DNA of 64,000 nucleotides from Sinomonas notoginsengisoli (GTDB taxonomy: Bacteria > Actinomycetota > Actinomycetes > Actinomycetales > Micrococcaceae), in NCBI RefSeq assembly GCF_021554725.1, contig NZ_JAIZDP010000009.1, positions 46,053 to 110,052 on the forward strand. Direction: 5' to 3'. Shown piece after piece: positions 24,863 through 33,016 of the stretch. The notes under the pieces are model-generated. The model was given only the letters and a program-made list of their open reading frames with translations, had not been told where the DNA came from and made no database searches. Position 1 is the first letter of the stretch, and every line of letters begins with the position of its first letter. Made by a program: the position numbers and the translations under genes.

Positions 24863-26110
24863 CTACGCGTCGAAGTCGACGGAGACGCACTCCGACGTGG
24901 GCCTGGACTGGCACGTGAGGACGAAGCCGCGCTCCACCTCGTCGGGCTCGAGCGCATAGTTCTCGGCCATCTCGACCGTGCCCTCGACGAGCTTGGCACG
25001 GCACGTGCCGCACACGCCGCCAGCGCACGCGAACGGCACATCGGGGCGTACGCGCAGGGCGGCGTTGAGGATCGTCTCGTTGGCATTGACCGGGGATTTG
25101 ACGGAACCGGAGAGCCCGTCGAGCTTGAACTCGATCTCGAAGTTCTTGCCCTCGGGGTCCTCGGCCACCGGACGGCCGATATTTCCCTCGAGGTTGCTCG
25201 GAGTGCCGGTCGTGAACAGCTCGTAGCGGACCTTCTCGGGCTCGACGCCACGGCCGGAGAGAGTGTCCCGGACGAGCTGGACGAGCTCGAACGGACCGCA
25301 CAGGAACCACTCGTCGACGTCGTCGGCATGGATCACCGTGTTGAGCAGCGTGGTCAGCTTCTCGGCGTCGACCCGGCCGGAAAGCAGCGGCGAGATGCGC
25401 TGCTCTCGCGAGAGGACGTGGTGGAGGGCGAACCGCGAGGGGTAGCGGTCCTTGAGGTCCGCGAGCTCCTCGAGGAACATGACGTCCATCGCGGCCTTGT
25501 TCGCGTAGATGAGGTCGAACCGGACGTTCTCGTCCGCTGCCAGGACGGTGCGGGCGATCGCCATGATCGGCGTGATCCCCGAGCCGGCCGCGACGGCAAC
25601 GAACGTGTGCTCGATATCCGTGTTGATGCTGCTCGGGTCGTTGAGGCCGGTCATCCTGTGCTTGGAGATGAAGGCACCGGCCGGGCTCATGACGTCGAGC
25701 GTCGCGCCGGGAGCGAGGCTCTCGTTGGCCCAGGTGGAGAAGATCCCGCCCAGATCGCGCTTGATCGCGACCTTGATCTCGCTCGAGCCGTCCTCGAAGC
25801 GGCGCGGCGCTGCGCAGATCGAGTAGGAGCGGCGGACCTCGCGGACCTCGTCGCCCTGGTTCGGGTCGGGCAGCTGGGCCCGCAGGGCCACGTACTGTCC
25901 TGGGATGTAGTCGTATTCCTCGGTGAGTTCGGCGGGGACGCCGAACGTGACCTCGATGGAGTCGTTGGTGAGCCTCCGGACGTCCGCGACCTCGAGCGGG
26001 TGGAAGGACGCACGACGCCGCGTGGTCTCCTCGGCGTCCTGCTCCAGAACGGTCGGATCGGCGGCGGATTCTGCGCCGGGCGCGTTTGCCGCGCTGAGCT
26101 GTTCAGTCAT
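24863..26110 (-). CDS. paaE: Phenylacetyl-CoA epoxidase reductase subunit
   Basis: A 415-residue flavo-iron-sulfur reductase that passes NADPH electrons to the PaaA di-iron centre. Order: FAD domain (about 40-150, RRSYSICAAP contacts FAD), NAD(P) domain (about 165-290, VAAGSGITPIMAI) and a plant-type 2Fe-2S domain (about 320-415) with CAGGVCGTC and the fourth Cys in LTCQS. An N-terminal extension of about 38 residues, acidic and Ala-rich, makes it longer than most PaaE. It abuts paaD with no gap. Confidence 0.95.
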   Translation of the reverse strand: MTEQLSAANAPGAESAADPTVLEQDAEETTRRRASFHPLEVADVRRLTNDSIEVTFGVPAELTEEYDYIPGQYVALRAQLPDPNQGDEVREVRRSYSICAAPRRFEDGSSEIKVAIKRDLGGIFSTWANESLAPGATLDVMSPAGAFISKHRMTGLNDPSSINTDIEHTFVAVAAGSGITPIMAIARTVLAADENVRFDLIYANKAAMDVMFLEELADLKDRYPSRFALHHVLSREQRISPLLSGRVDAEKLTTLLNTVIHADDVDEWFLCGPFELVQLVRDTLSGRGVEPEKVRYELFTTGTPSNLEGNIGRPVAEDPEGKNFEIEFKLDGLSGSVKSPVNANETILNAALRVRPDVPFACAGGVCGTCRAKLVEGTVEMAENYALEPDEVERGFVLTCQSRPTSECVSVDFDA

Positions 26111-26599
26111 CTAGAGCACCTTGAAGTAGTCGAAAGGTTCGTGGCAGTCCTGGCACACGTAGAGCGCCTTGCAGGACGTGGAGCCGAAGCGGGACATCTC
26201 ACGGGTGTTGAGCGAGTGGCACTGCGGGCACTTCACGGCAAGCCCCAACTTGATGGGACCGCCCATGTGGGCCTTCCCGGTAGGCGGCGCAATGCCGTAC
26301 TCCTGGAGCTTGGCCTTACCCTGGTCCGTCATCCAATCCGTGGTCCAGGCCGGGGAGAGCACGAGGTCTACCTCGACCTTCTCGTGCCCCGCCTTGGAGA
26401 ACACCGTCGCGAGGTCCGCGCGGATGGTGTCCATCGCGGGGCATCCCGAATAGGTCGGCGTGATGGTGAGCCGGACGGTTCCATCCGCCTCGATGTGCCC
26501 GTCCCGGAGGATCCCGAGGTCCGCGATGGACAGTACAGGGATCTCAGGGTCGGTGACGGTGGCCGCGAGCGCGCGGACCTCGTCGTCGGTGGTGATCAT
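26111..26599 (-). CDS. paaD: PaaD, metal-centre assembly protein of the phenylacetyl-CoA epoxidase
   Basis: A 162-residue DUF59/MIP18-type protein needed for an active epoxidase, probably in Fe-S or di-iron maturation. The N-terminal domain (about 5-100) contains DPEIPVLSIADLGI and TYSGCPAMDTI with the conserved Cys; the C-terminus is a zinc-ribbon-like CPQC ... CQDC pair. MITTDDEV is taken as start; it lies 10 bp after the paaC stop. The longer frame upstream overlaps paaC out of frame and is not real. Confidence 0.92.
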   Translation of the reverse strand: MITTDDEVRALAATVTDPEIPVLSIADLGILRDGHIEADGTVRLTITPTYSGCPAMDTIRADLATVFSKAGHEKVEVDLVLSPAWTTDWMTDQGKAKLQEYGIAPPTGKAHMGGPIKLGLAVKCPQCHSLNTREMSRFGSTSCKALYVCQDCHEPFDYFKVL

Positions 26600-26609
26600 G
26601 GGACTCGCC

Positions 26610-27485
26610 TTACCACGTGGCGCCGGGGTGCTTGCGGGCGAGCACCTGCATCTCGGCGAGGATGTAGCCGAGGTGCTCGGTGTGCTCGCCGCGCCGGCCG
26701 CCGCCGGGGGCGCGGGGAACGTCGGGAACGGTGAGAGTGGCCTCGTCGAGGACCTCGGCGATGTGCTTGTCGAAGGCCTCGCGCAGGACTGAGGGGCGCG
26801 CCCCCGCGTCGCCGACGGCGTCGATGAGCGGGTCGTCGTCGAACAGCTCGTCCACGTACGGCCACACGAGCTCGAGGGCGGCCTGCAGGCGGGCATGCGA
26901 CTCCTCGGTGCCGTCCCCGAGGCGCACAGTCCACTGGAACGCGTGGTCGCGGTGGTAATCGACCTCCTTGAGGGCCTTGGCGGCGATCGCGGCAATCGTC
27001 GCGTCGCTGGACTCCAGCAGTTCCGTGTAGAGCAGGTACTGGAAGACGGACATGACGAGCTGGCGGGCGATCGTGACGCCGAAGTCGCCGTTCGGCTGCT
27101 CGACCATCCAGGCGCAGCGGAACTCCTCTTCCTCACGCAAGTAGGCGAGGTCGTCCTCGGTCTTGTCCCAGGCGTGGCCGGCGTAGCTCAGGAACGAGCG
27201 GGCGTGCCCGAGCGTATCGAGGGCGATGTTGCCGAGCGCGATGTCCTCCTCGAGTTCGGGGGCTCGGGAGATCCAGTGGCTGAGCCGCTGGGAGAGGATG
27301 AGCGCGTCGTCGCCCAATCGCAGGGCATACTGCGCGACGTCCTCGCTCGGCTTCTCGGGTGCGATCGCGATGTCCTCCGGGCGCAGCGCGTTGCCGGGGG
27401 TGACGCGCGTGGCCGACGCCGCAGCGTCGCCGAACGAGTCGAGGCTGTGGTCTTGGGCGGGGTGGGCAGGCGAAGAGGTGCTCAC
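26610..27485 (-). CDS. paaC: Phenylacetyl-CoA epoxidase structural subunit PaaC
   Basis: A 291-residue ferritin-like subunit that forms the scaffold of the epoxidase with PaaA but lacks its metal site. The PaaC block LRLGDDALILSQRLSHWISRAPELEEDIALGN is seen at about 56-88 and HTEHLGYILAEMQ at the C-terminus. A 45-residue Ala/Ser-rich N-terminal extension is unusual. Its ATG overlaps the paaB stop by 4 bp. Confidence 0.95.
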   Translation of the reverse strand: MSTSSPAHPAQDHSLDSFGDAAASATRVTPGNALRPEDIAIAPEKPSEDVAQYALRLGDDALILSQRLSHWISRAPELEEDIALGNIALDTLGHARSFLSYAGHAWDKTEDDLAYLREEEEFRCAWMVEQPNGDFGVTIARQLVMSVFQYLLYTELLESSDATIAAIAAKALKEVDYHRDHAFQWTVRLGDGTEESHARLQAALELVWPYVDELFDDDPLIDAVGDAGARPSVLREAFDKHIAEVLDEATLTVPDVPRAPGGGRRGEHTEHLGYILAEMQVLARKHPGATW

Positions 27486-27775
27486 AGGTGCTTCACGCCC
27501 TCGCTCTTGGTGTAGTACGTGGCGTGGCGGTAGTCCTTGCCCTGCGGCGACTCGAAGTAGGCGCCCTTGGAGTCGGGGTCCGAGGAGGCGATCGCCTCCG
27601 AGGGCACCACCCAGATAGACACGCCCTCGTTGCGGCGCGTGTACAGGTCACGCGCGTTGCGCAGCGCCATCGCTGCGTCGGGCGCGTGGAGGGACCCGGC
27701 GTGCACGTGGGAGAGGCCGCGGCTGGACCGCACGAAGACCTCCCAGAGGGGCCAGACGTTGCTCTGCTCGCTCAC
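27482..27775 (-). CDS. paaB: Phenylacetyl-CoA epoxidase subunit PaaB
   Basis: A 97-residue small subunit that bridges two PaaAC dimers. WPLWEVFVRSSRGLSHVHAGSLHA and NARDLYTRR are the family core (about 8-47), WVVPSEAI follows. Its start directly follows the paaA stop (no gap) and its stop overlaps paaC (ATGA). Confidence 0.95.
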   Translation of the reverse strand: MSEQSNVWPLWEVFVRSSRGLSHVHAGSLHAPDAAMALRNARDLYTRRNEGVSIWVVPSEAIASSDPDSKGAYFESPQGKDYRHATYYTKSEGVKHL

Positions 27776-28798
27776 TTATGCTGCTCCGATCTCTGCTGCG
27801 GCACGCTTGGCGGCCTGCTTCTCTGCGTAGGCGCGGGCCGCTTCGCGGACCCACGTGCCGTTCTCCTGTGCCTCGCGGCGGCGCGCCATGCGCTGGCCGT
27901 TGCACGGGCCCTTGCCGGAGATGACGTCCTTGAATTCCTGCCAGTCGAGCTCCTTGTGGATCCACCTGCCGGCGGCCTCGTCGTAGTGGAGCTCGGGATC
28001 GGGGAGGGTGAGGCCGAGGACCTTGACCTGCTCGGCGATCATGCCGACGAAGCGCTGGCGCAGCTCGTCGTTCGAGAAGCGCTTGATGTTCCAGGCCATG
28101 GACTGCTTGGAGTTGGGCGAATCGTCGTCCGGCGGGCCGAACATCATGAGGGCGGGGGCGTAGAAGCGGTTGACGGCGTCCTGGGCCATCTGCTTCTGCG
28201 CGGGTGTGCCGTTGGAGAGCTCGAGGAGGATCTCGAAGCCCTGGCGCTGATGGAAGGACTCTTCCTTGCAGATGCGCACCATCGAGCGGCCGTAGGGCCC
28301 GTAGCTCGCGCGGCACAGCGGCACCTGGTTGGCGATCGCAGCGCCGTCCACGAGCCAGCCGATCGCGCCCATGTCCGCCCAGGTGCGGGCCGGGTAGTTG
28401 AAGATCGACGAGTACTTGGCCTTACCGTCCAGGAGCTGCTGGTTCAGGACATCCCGGGGCGTCCCGAGGGTCTCGGCCGCGGAGTAGAGGTAGAGACCGT
28501 GGCCGGCCTCGTCCTGGACCTTCGCCATGAGGATTGCCTTGCGCTTGAGGCTCGGGGCACGCGTGATCCAGTTGGCCTCGGGCTGCATGCCGATGATCTC
28601 GGAGTGCGCATGCTGCGAGACCTGGCGTGTCAGGGTCTTGCGGTAGGCTGCAGGCATCCAGTCGCGGGGCTCGATGCGAGAGTCCTCGGCGATGACGCGA
28701 TCAAAATAGGCCTGTCCCGCGATGTCCTCGGCGGACGGGGCTTCTTCGCCCTGTCCGGCCTCGGGCTGGGGCACGGACTGCAGGTTCGCAGCTGCCAT
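27776..28798 (-). CDS. paaA: Phenylacetyl-CoA epoxidase catalytic subunit
   Basis: A 340-residue di-iron ring epoxidase subunit that forms 1,2-epoxyphenylacetyl-CoA from phenylacetyl-CoA and O2. Metal-ligand helices are evident: [24 protein letters not shown] (E-x-x-H ligand motif) and [14 protein letters not shown] (second E-x-x-H). First gene of paaABCDE-paaG, with GAGGAGGA before the ATG and an operator-like palindrome 21-42 bp upstream. Confidence 0.96.
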   Translation of the reverse strand: MAAANLQSVPQPEAGQGEEAPSAEDIAGQAYFDRVIAEDSRIEPRDWMPAAYRKTLTRQVSQHAHSEIIGMQPEANWITRAPSLKRKAILMAKVQDEAGHGLYLYSAAETLGTPRDVLNQQLLDGKAKYSSIFNYPARTWADMGAIGWLVDGAAIANQVPLCRASYGPYGRSMVRICKEESFHQRQGFEILLELSNGTPAQKQMAQDAVNRFYAPALMMFGPPDDDSPNSKQSMAWNIKRFSNDELRQRFVGMIAEQVKVLGLTLPDPELHYDEAAGRWIHKELDWQEFKDVISGKGPCNGQRMARRREAQENGTWVREAARAYAEKQAAKRAAAEIGAA

Positions 28799-28818
28799 GT
28801 CTCCTCCTCAAGAAATAT

Positions 28819-28840
28819 TTACCGACCGTTCGTTCAGAAT
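28819..28840 (-). promoter_or_regulatory. PaaR-type operator upstream of paaA
   Basis: A 22-bp site with left half TTACCGACCG and right half CGTTCAGAAT separated by TT. It matches the better palindromes in front of paaI and paaZ, most closely in the left half; self-symmetry is only 6 of 10 positions. Confidence 0.55.
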
Positions 28841-28909
28841 ATGGGAGGTCACATTTGGCGTCAAGCGGTTCCGGGGCTCGGCACGTCCCGCGGTTTCCGC
28901 TGTGCAGGA

Positions 28910-28923
28910 TACGGTTGGCGCTA
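28910..28923 (+). promoter_or_regulatory. Putative leaderless promoter of the low-Mr phosphatase gene
   Basis: TACGGT (28910-28915) lies 7 nt before the ATG at 28923, and no Shine-Dalgarno is present. No convincing -35 is seen. Confidence 0.45.
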
Positions 28924-29519
28924 TGTCCCGATTTCGGATCGTGGTGGTGTGCACCGGCAATGTCTGCCGGTCCCCCCTTGCCGCTGCGCTGCTTCGCGAC
29001 GCGCTCGAGGAGATCTCGCCGGGCTCGTTCTCGGTCGACAGTGCCGGCACCCATGCTCTCGTCGGCCAGCCAGCGCAGCCTGGGTCCGCCGAGATCGCGA
29101 GGGAACTCGGCACTTCCCTCGACAGGTTCAGCGCACAGCAGCTCACCGAAGCCATGGTCACGGGGGCGGATCTGATCCTCACCCTCTCCACCGAGCACAA
29201 GGGCCGCGTGCTTTCACTCGCGCCGGGCGCCCTCAAGCGAACCTTCACCCTCCGCGAGTTTGCCCGCGGCCTCGCAGACCTCGGAGCCGGCATTGTCGAG
29301 CCCGCGACAGGGCCATCTGACCACGTGGCCCAGGCGTGGCGGCATCTGGTGGCGCGCGTCTGGGAACGACAGGCGCAGAGCTTCAGACGTCGAGCCGAGG
29401 AGGACGATGTCACGGACCCCTACCGGCTCGGGCCCGACGCGTATGCGCGGATGCGGGAGGAGATGGTGCCGGCGCTGGAGGTCGTGTTCGGCAGCGCCGA
29501 TCGCATGATGCGACGGTAG
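28923..29519 (+). CDS. Low molecular weight protein-tyrosine phosphatase
   Basis: A 198-residue cytoplasmic phosphatase. The P-loop C10-TGNVC-R16-S near the N-terminus is the CX5R signature, and the C-terminal DVTDPYRLG supplies the general acid Asp (DPY). Longer than typical family members (about 150-160 residues) by an insertion between residues 60 and 145. Such enzymes dephosphorylate tyrosine kinases of exopolysaccharide systems; the LCP ligase gene next door fits a cell-envelope context, but no kinase is present here. Confidence 0.88.
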   Translation: MSRFRIVVVCTGNVCRSPLAAALLRDALEEISPGSFSVDSAGTHALVGQPAQPGSAEIARELGTSLDRFSAQQLTEAMVTGADLILTLSTEHKGRVLSLAPGALKRTFTLREFARGLADLGAGIVEPATGPSDHVAQAWRHLVARVWERQAQSFRRRAEEDDVTDPYRLGPDAYARMREEMVPALEVVFGSADRMMRR

Positions 29520-29591
29520 CCCGCGGGAATCGACGCTCAGCAGCGGCTGTTAGTATCCGGGGTGCCGCCGCTCTACAGTGAGGACGCCGCC

Positions 29592-30680
29592 GTGCCTGAA
29601 TCCACGCACACTCCGAATGGCCCGGGCGGTCCCGGGGCTGAGGCCGAGATGCGCCGTGCCACACGGCCACGACACCGCGGAGGTCTCATCGCGCTTCTCG
29701 TCGCGCTGGGCATCGTGGTCGTGGCGGCCATCGTCGCGATCGTGTACCTGGCCAATATCGCCGGGACGTTCGACTCGAAGACCGAGAAGATCCCCCATGC
29801 CTTCCCGCAGGAGTCCACGCGCCCATCGGCCACCCCTGCGGCCGATGGCAGGACAGCTGTGAACATCCTCCTCGTCGGCACTGACAGCCGCGCGGCGACC
29901 ATCGACCAGGCTGAGTCCGGCGCGGCTTCGGACCAGCGGTCCGACACGATCATGCTCGTGCACATCCCCGCGGACCGGAAGGGCGCCTACGTCGTCTCGA
30001 TCATGCGGGACCTCTGGGTGCCGATCCCGGGCCACGGCACGGCGAAGGTCAATGCCGCCCTCGCCTACGGCGGCGTACCTCTGATGGTCCAGACGGCGGA
30101 GTCGCTCCTGCACCAGCGCATCGACCACGTCGCCTTCATGGACTTCGAGGGGTTCAAGGGCCTCACGGACGCAGTGGGTGGGGTACCCGTGGACGTCCCG
30201 CTTCCGTTCACGGCCCAGCAGACGGAAGGCAACCCCCACTTTGACAAGGGCCTGCAGACGCTGGACGGCTTCCGCGCGTTGGCCTTTGTGCGTGAGCGCT
30301 ATTCGTTTAAGGACGGAGACTACCAACGCGTGCGGGACCAGCAGATCTACCTCAAGGCCCTCCTGAACAAGGTGATCAAGCCCGAGACGCTCGCCAATCC
30401 CGTCACAGTGAGCCAGATCGTCAGCCAGTTCTCTCCCTACCTGACCGTGGACTCGGGCTTCGACTCGAAGGCCGTGGCCGGGCTTGCGCTCGAGATGAAG
30501 GACGTGCGGCCCTCCAGCGTGGTCAGCTTCACGCTGCCGACTTCGGGGACGGGCTGGTCTCCGGATGGCCAGTCGATCGTGAACCTCGACCAGGGCGCCA
30601 CCGACGCACTGGCCGATGCGATGGCCAAGGGCACCGTCCCGCAGTACGTGGCACAGCGGAACCTCCAGAACGGAAACTGA
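29592..30680 (+). CDS. LytR-CpsA-Psr (LCP) family cell-wall glycopolymer ligase
   Basis: About 362 residues: a basic N-terminus, one transmembrane helix (about 31-53) and an extracytoplasmic LCP domain. LLVGTDSR, RSDTIMLVHI, SIMRDLWVPIPG with the pyrophosphate-binding Arg, KVNAALAYGG and LAFVRERYSF are diagnostic. LCP enzymes attach polyprenyl-linked polymers to peptidoglycan or arabinogalactan. The GTG at 29592 has GAGGA 7 nt upstream; a GTG at 29562 lies 5 nt after TAGTAT (29551-29556) and would be a leaderless start adding 10 residues. Either may be used. Confidence 0.9.
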   Translation: MPESTHTPNGPGGPGAEAEMRRATRPRHRGGLIALLVALGIVVVAAIVAIVYLANIAGTFDSKTEKIPHAFPQESTRPSATPAADGRTAVNILLVGTDSRAATIDQAESGAASDQRSDTIMLVHIPADRKGAYVVSIMRDLWVPIPGHGTAKVNAALAYGGVPLMVQTAESLLHQRIDHVAFMDFEGFKGLTDAVGGVPVDVPLPFTAQQTEGNPHFDKGLQTLDGFRALAFVRERYSFKDGDYQRVRDQQIYLKALLNKVIKPETLANPVTVSQIVSQFSPYLTVDSGFDSKAVAGLALEMKDVRPSSVVSFTLPTSGTGWSPDGQSIVNLDQGATDALADAMAKGTVPQYVAQRNLQNGN

Positions 30681-30713
30681 GAACTGTCGGAAGCGCCCGT
30701 TAGGGTGGGGCAA
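30678..30713 (+). promoter_or_regulatory. Putative leaderless promoter of the oligopeptidase gene
   Basis: CTGAGA (30677-30682), 18-bp spacer, TAGGGT (30701-30706), then 6 nt to the ATG at 30713 with no Shine-Dalgarno. This is the clearest -35/-10/start set of the leaderless group. Confidence 0.5.
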
Positions 30714-32944
30714 TGACTCAAGCTCCTTCCGCTGATCCCGCGGTGCCGACTGCCCCGGTCGCGAAGAAGGTCCCGGCCGCGCGCACCCACCACTCCGATA
30801 CTTTCGCGGACCCCTACGAGTGGCTGCGCAACAAGGATGACCAGGAGGTCGTCGCGCACCTGGAGGCCGAGAACGCCTACACGGAGGCTGTGACCGCCGA
30901 CCAGCAGCCGCTCCGGGACGCAATCTTCGAGGAGATCAAGCGCCGCACTCAGGAGACGGACCTCTCCGTACCCGCCCGCAAGGACGGATGGTGGTACTAC
31001 TCGCGCACCGTCGAGGGCCAGCAGTATCCGATCTACTGCCGGGTCAAGGCCGCCGACGCAGCCCGCAGCGAGGACGACGGCGCTGGGACCCTGAGCGGGT
31101 GGACGCCGCCCGCCGTCGTGCCCGGAATCCCAGTCGACGGCGAGGAGGTTCTCCTCGATGGCAACGCCGAGGCCGAGGGGCACCCGTTCTTCGCCCTCGG
31201 CGGCGCCGCAGTGACGCGCGACGGCAGCCTGTACGCCTATGCGGTGGACCATGCCGGCGACGAGACCTTCACGCTACGGATCAAGGACCTGCGCACGGGC
31301 GAGCACCTGCCCGAGGTCATCGAGAAGGTCTTCTACGGGCTCGAATTCGATCCCGATGGCTCGCGGCTCTTCTACATGGTGGCGGATGAGTCCTGGCGGC
31401 CGTACCAGGTGCGCGTCCACGTGCTCGGCACACCGGTGGACGCGGATGAGGTGCTCTACCAGGAAGACGACGTCGCACAGTGGACCGGCATCGACCTCTC
31501 CTCGGACCGGCGCTGGCTCCTGGTGGGGATCGGCAATTCCGAATACTCGGAGACCCGCATGCTCAGCCTCACGGCTCCACACGCGCGTCTGGAACTCGTA
31601 CTGGGCCGGGATGAGAGGATCCTGCACTCCGCGGAGCCGTTCGAGTCCGCGGGCCGCACGCGCGTGCTGCTCATGCACAACGGACGTCCCAGCGGCCCCG
31701 AGGGCGCTGCACCGAACAACATGCTCTCGCTCGTGGATCCCGCCGAATTCGCGAAGCCGCTCGCAGAGCAGTCATGGAGCACACTCGTAGCCCACGACGA
31801 CGCGGTCAAGATCGAGGGCGCCGACGTCAGCGCGACGCATCTGATCGTCTCGCTCCGCCGGGAGACCGTCCCCACCGTCTGGTTCGCACCCCTCACCGAG
31901 GCCGTCGCTGCCGCAGAAGCCGGGCATGCGCCGTCGTTCGTCGAACCGGAATTCGGCGAAACCCTCTATTCCGCGGGCGGCGGAACCACCGAGTACGAGG
32001 CCCCCATCGCCAGGCTGTCCTACACCTCCTACTTCACTCCCCCGCGCGTGTACGACTATGTGCTCGCCACCGGGGAACTGCTCCTGCGGAAGGAGACGCC
32101 GGTGCTCGGCGGCTACACCTCGGCGGACTACGTGGCCGAGCGCGCGTGGGCGACGGCCGACGACGGCACGAAGGTACCGCTGTCCGTGCTCCGGCGTGCC
32201 TCGGTGGAGCCGAACGGGACGAATCCGGCGCTCGTGTACGGTTACGGCTCGTACGAGGTGAGCATGGACCCGGGCTTCGCGACCGCGCGGCTGAGCCTGC
32301 TCGACCGGGGCATCGTGTTCGTGATCGCGCACATCCGCGGCGGTGGTGAGCTGGGCCGACGGTGGTACGAGGACGGCAAGAAGCTGCACAAGAAGAACAC
32401 GTTCACCGACTTCGTGGCCGCCACGGACTGGCTTGCCGCATCCGGGTGGGCGGACCCGCAGCGAATCGCGTGCATGGGGGGTTCCGCGGGCGGGCTGCTC
32501 ATCGGCGCCGTGCTGAACCTCGCGCCGGAGAAGTATGCGGCCGCCGTCGCGCAGGTGCCGTTCGTCGACGCGCTCACCACCATCCTCGATCCCGAGCTGC
32601 CGCTGTCCGCGCTCGAGTGGGAGGAGTGGGGCAACCCGATCGAGGACGCCGGCGTGTACGCGTACATGAAGTCGTACTCGCCGTACGAGAACGTCCACGC
32701 CGCGCCCTACCCAAAGATCGCTGCCGTCACCAGCTTCAATGACACCCGTGTGCTGTACGTTGAGCCGGCCAAGTGGGTGCAGACGCTCCGCGAGGCCACC
32801 ACGTCCGGGGAACCGATTGTGCTCAAGACGGAGATGGACGCCGGGCACGGCGGGGCCTCCGGGCGGTACGAGGCGTGGAGGGACCGGGCGTGGGACTACG
32901 CGTTCATCGCGGACGCCCTCGGCGCGCGGGAGCTCCTCCCCTAG
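30713..32944 (+). CDS. ptrB: Oligopeptidase B (S9A serine peptidase)
   Basis: A 743-residue prolyl-oligopeptidase-family enzyme that cleaves short peptides, usually after basic residues. The N-terminal block DPYEWLRNKDD starts the family; residues about 80-430 form the beta-propeller, and the C-terminal alpha/beta-hydrolase domain carries GGSAGG with Ser591, Asp677 (FNDTRV) and His712 (GHGG). GGGELGRRWYEDGK is a further family marker. No signal peptide, so cytoplasmic. Confidence 0.93.
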   Translation: MTQAPSADPAVPTAPVAKKVPAARTHHSDTFADPYEWLRNKDDQEVVAHLEAENAYTEAVTADQQPLRDAIFEEIKRRTQETDLSVPARKDGWWYYSRTVEGQQYPIYCRVKAADAARSEDDGAGTLSGWTPPAVVPGIPVDGEEVLLDGNAEAEGHPFFALGGAAVTRDGSLYAYAVDHAGDETFTLRIKDLRTGEHLPEVIEKVFYGLEFDPDGSRLFYMVADESWRPYQVRVHVLGTPVDADEVLYQEDDVAQWTGIDLSSDRRWLLVGIGNSEYSETRMLSLTAPHARLELVLGRDERILHSAEPFESAGRTRVLLMHNGRPSGPEGAAPNNMLSLVDPAEFAKPLAEQSWSTLVAHDDAVKIEGADVSATHLIVSLRRETVPTVWFAPLTEAVAAAEAGHAPSFVEPEFGETLYSAGGGTTEYEAPIARLSYTSYFTPPRVYDYVLATGELLLRKETPVLGGYTSADYVAERAWATADDGTKVPLSVLRRASVEPNGTNPALVYGYGSYEVSMDPGFATARLSLLDRGIVFVIAHIRGGGELGRRWYEDGKKLHKKNTFTDFVAATDWLAASGWADPQRIACMGGSAGGLLIGAVLNLAPEKYAAAVAQVPFVDALTTILDPELPLSALEWEEWGNPIEDAGVYAYMKSYSPYENVHAAPYPKIAAVTSFNDTRVLYVEPAKWVQTLREATTSGEPIVLKTEMDAGHGGASGRYEAWRDRAWDYAFIADALGARELLP

Positions 32945-33016
32945 ACAGAGCAGCAGCACGACCCGGCATCTGCCTCGACTGACCCTGCCTCGGTGACGGG
33001 GTGCGAGCGGGCGCCG

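Noticed and set aside
24377..26734. A 785-residue open frame antisense to the paaG-like gene, paaE and paaD
   Set aside because: Shadow frame; the paa proteins are complete and intact opposite it.
27776..28798. Frame disruption among paaA-E
   Set aside because: All five frames are intact with normal overlaps; the longer frames in front of paaD and paaG are upstream shadow extensions.
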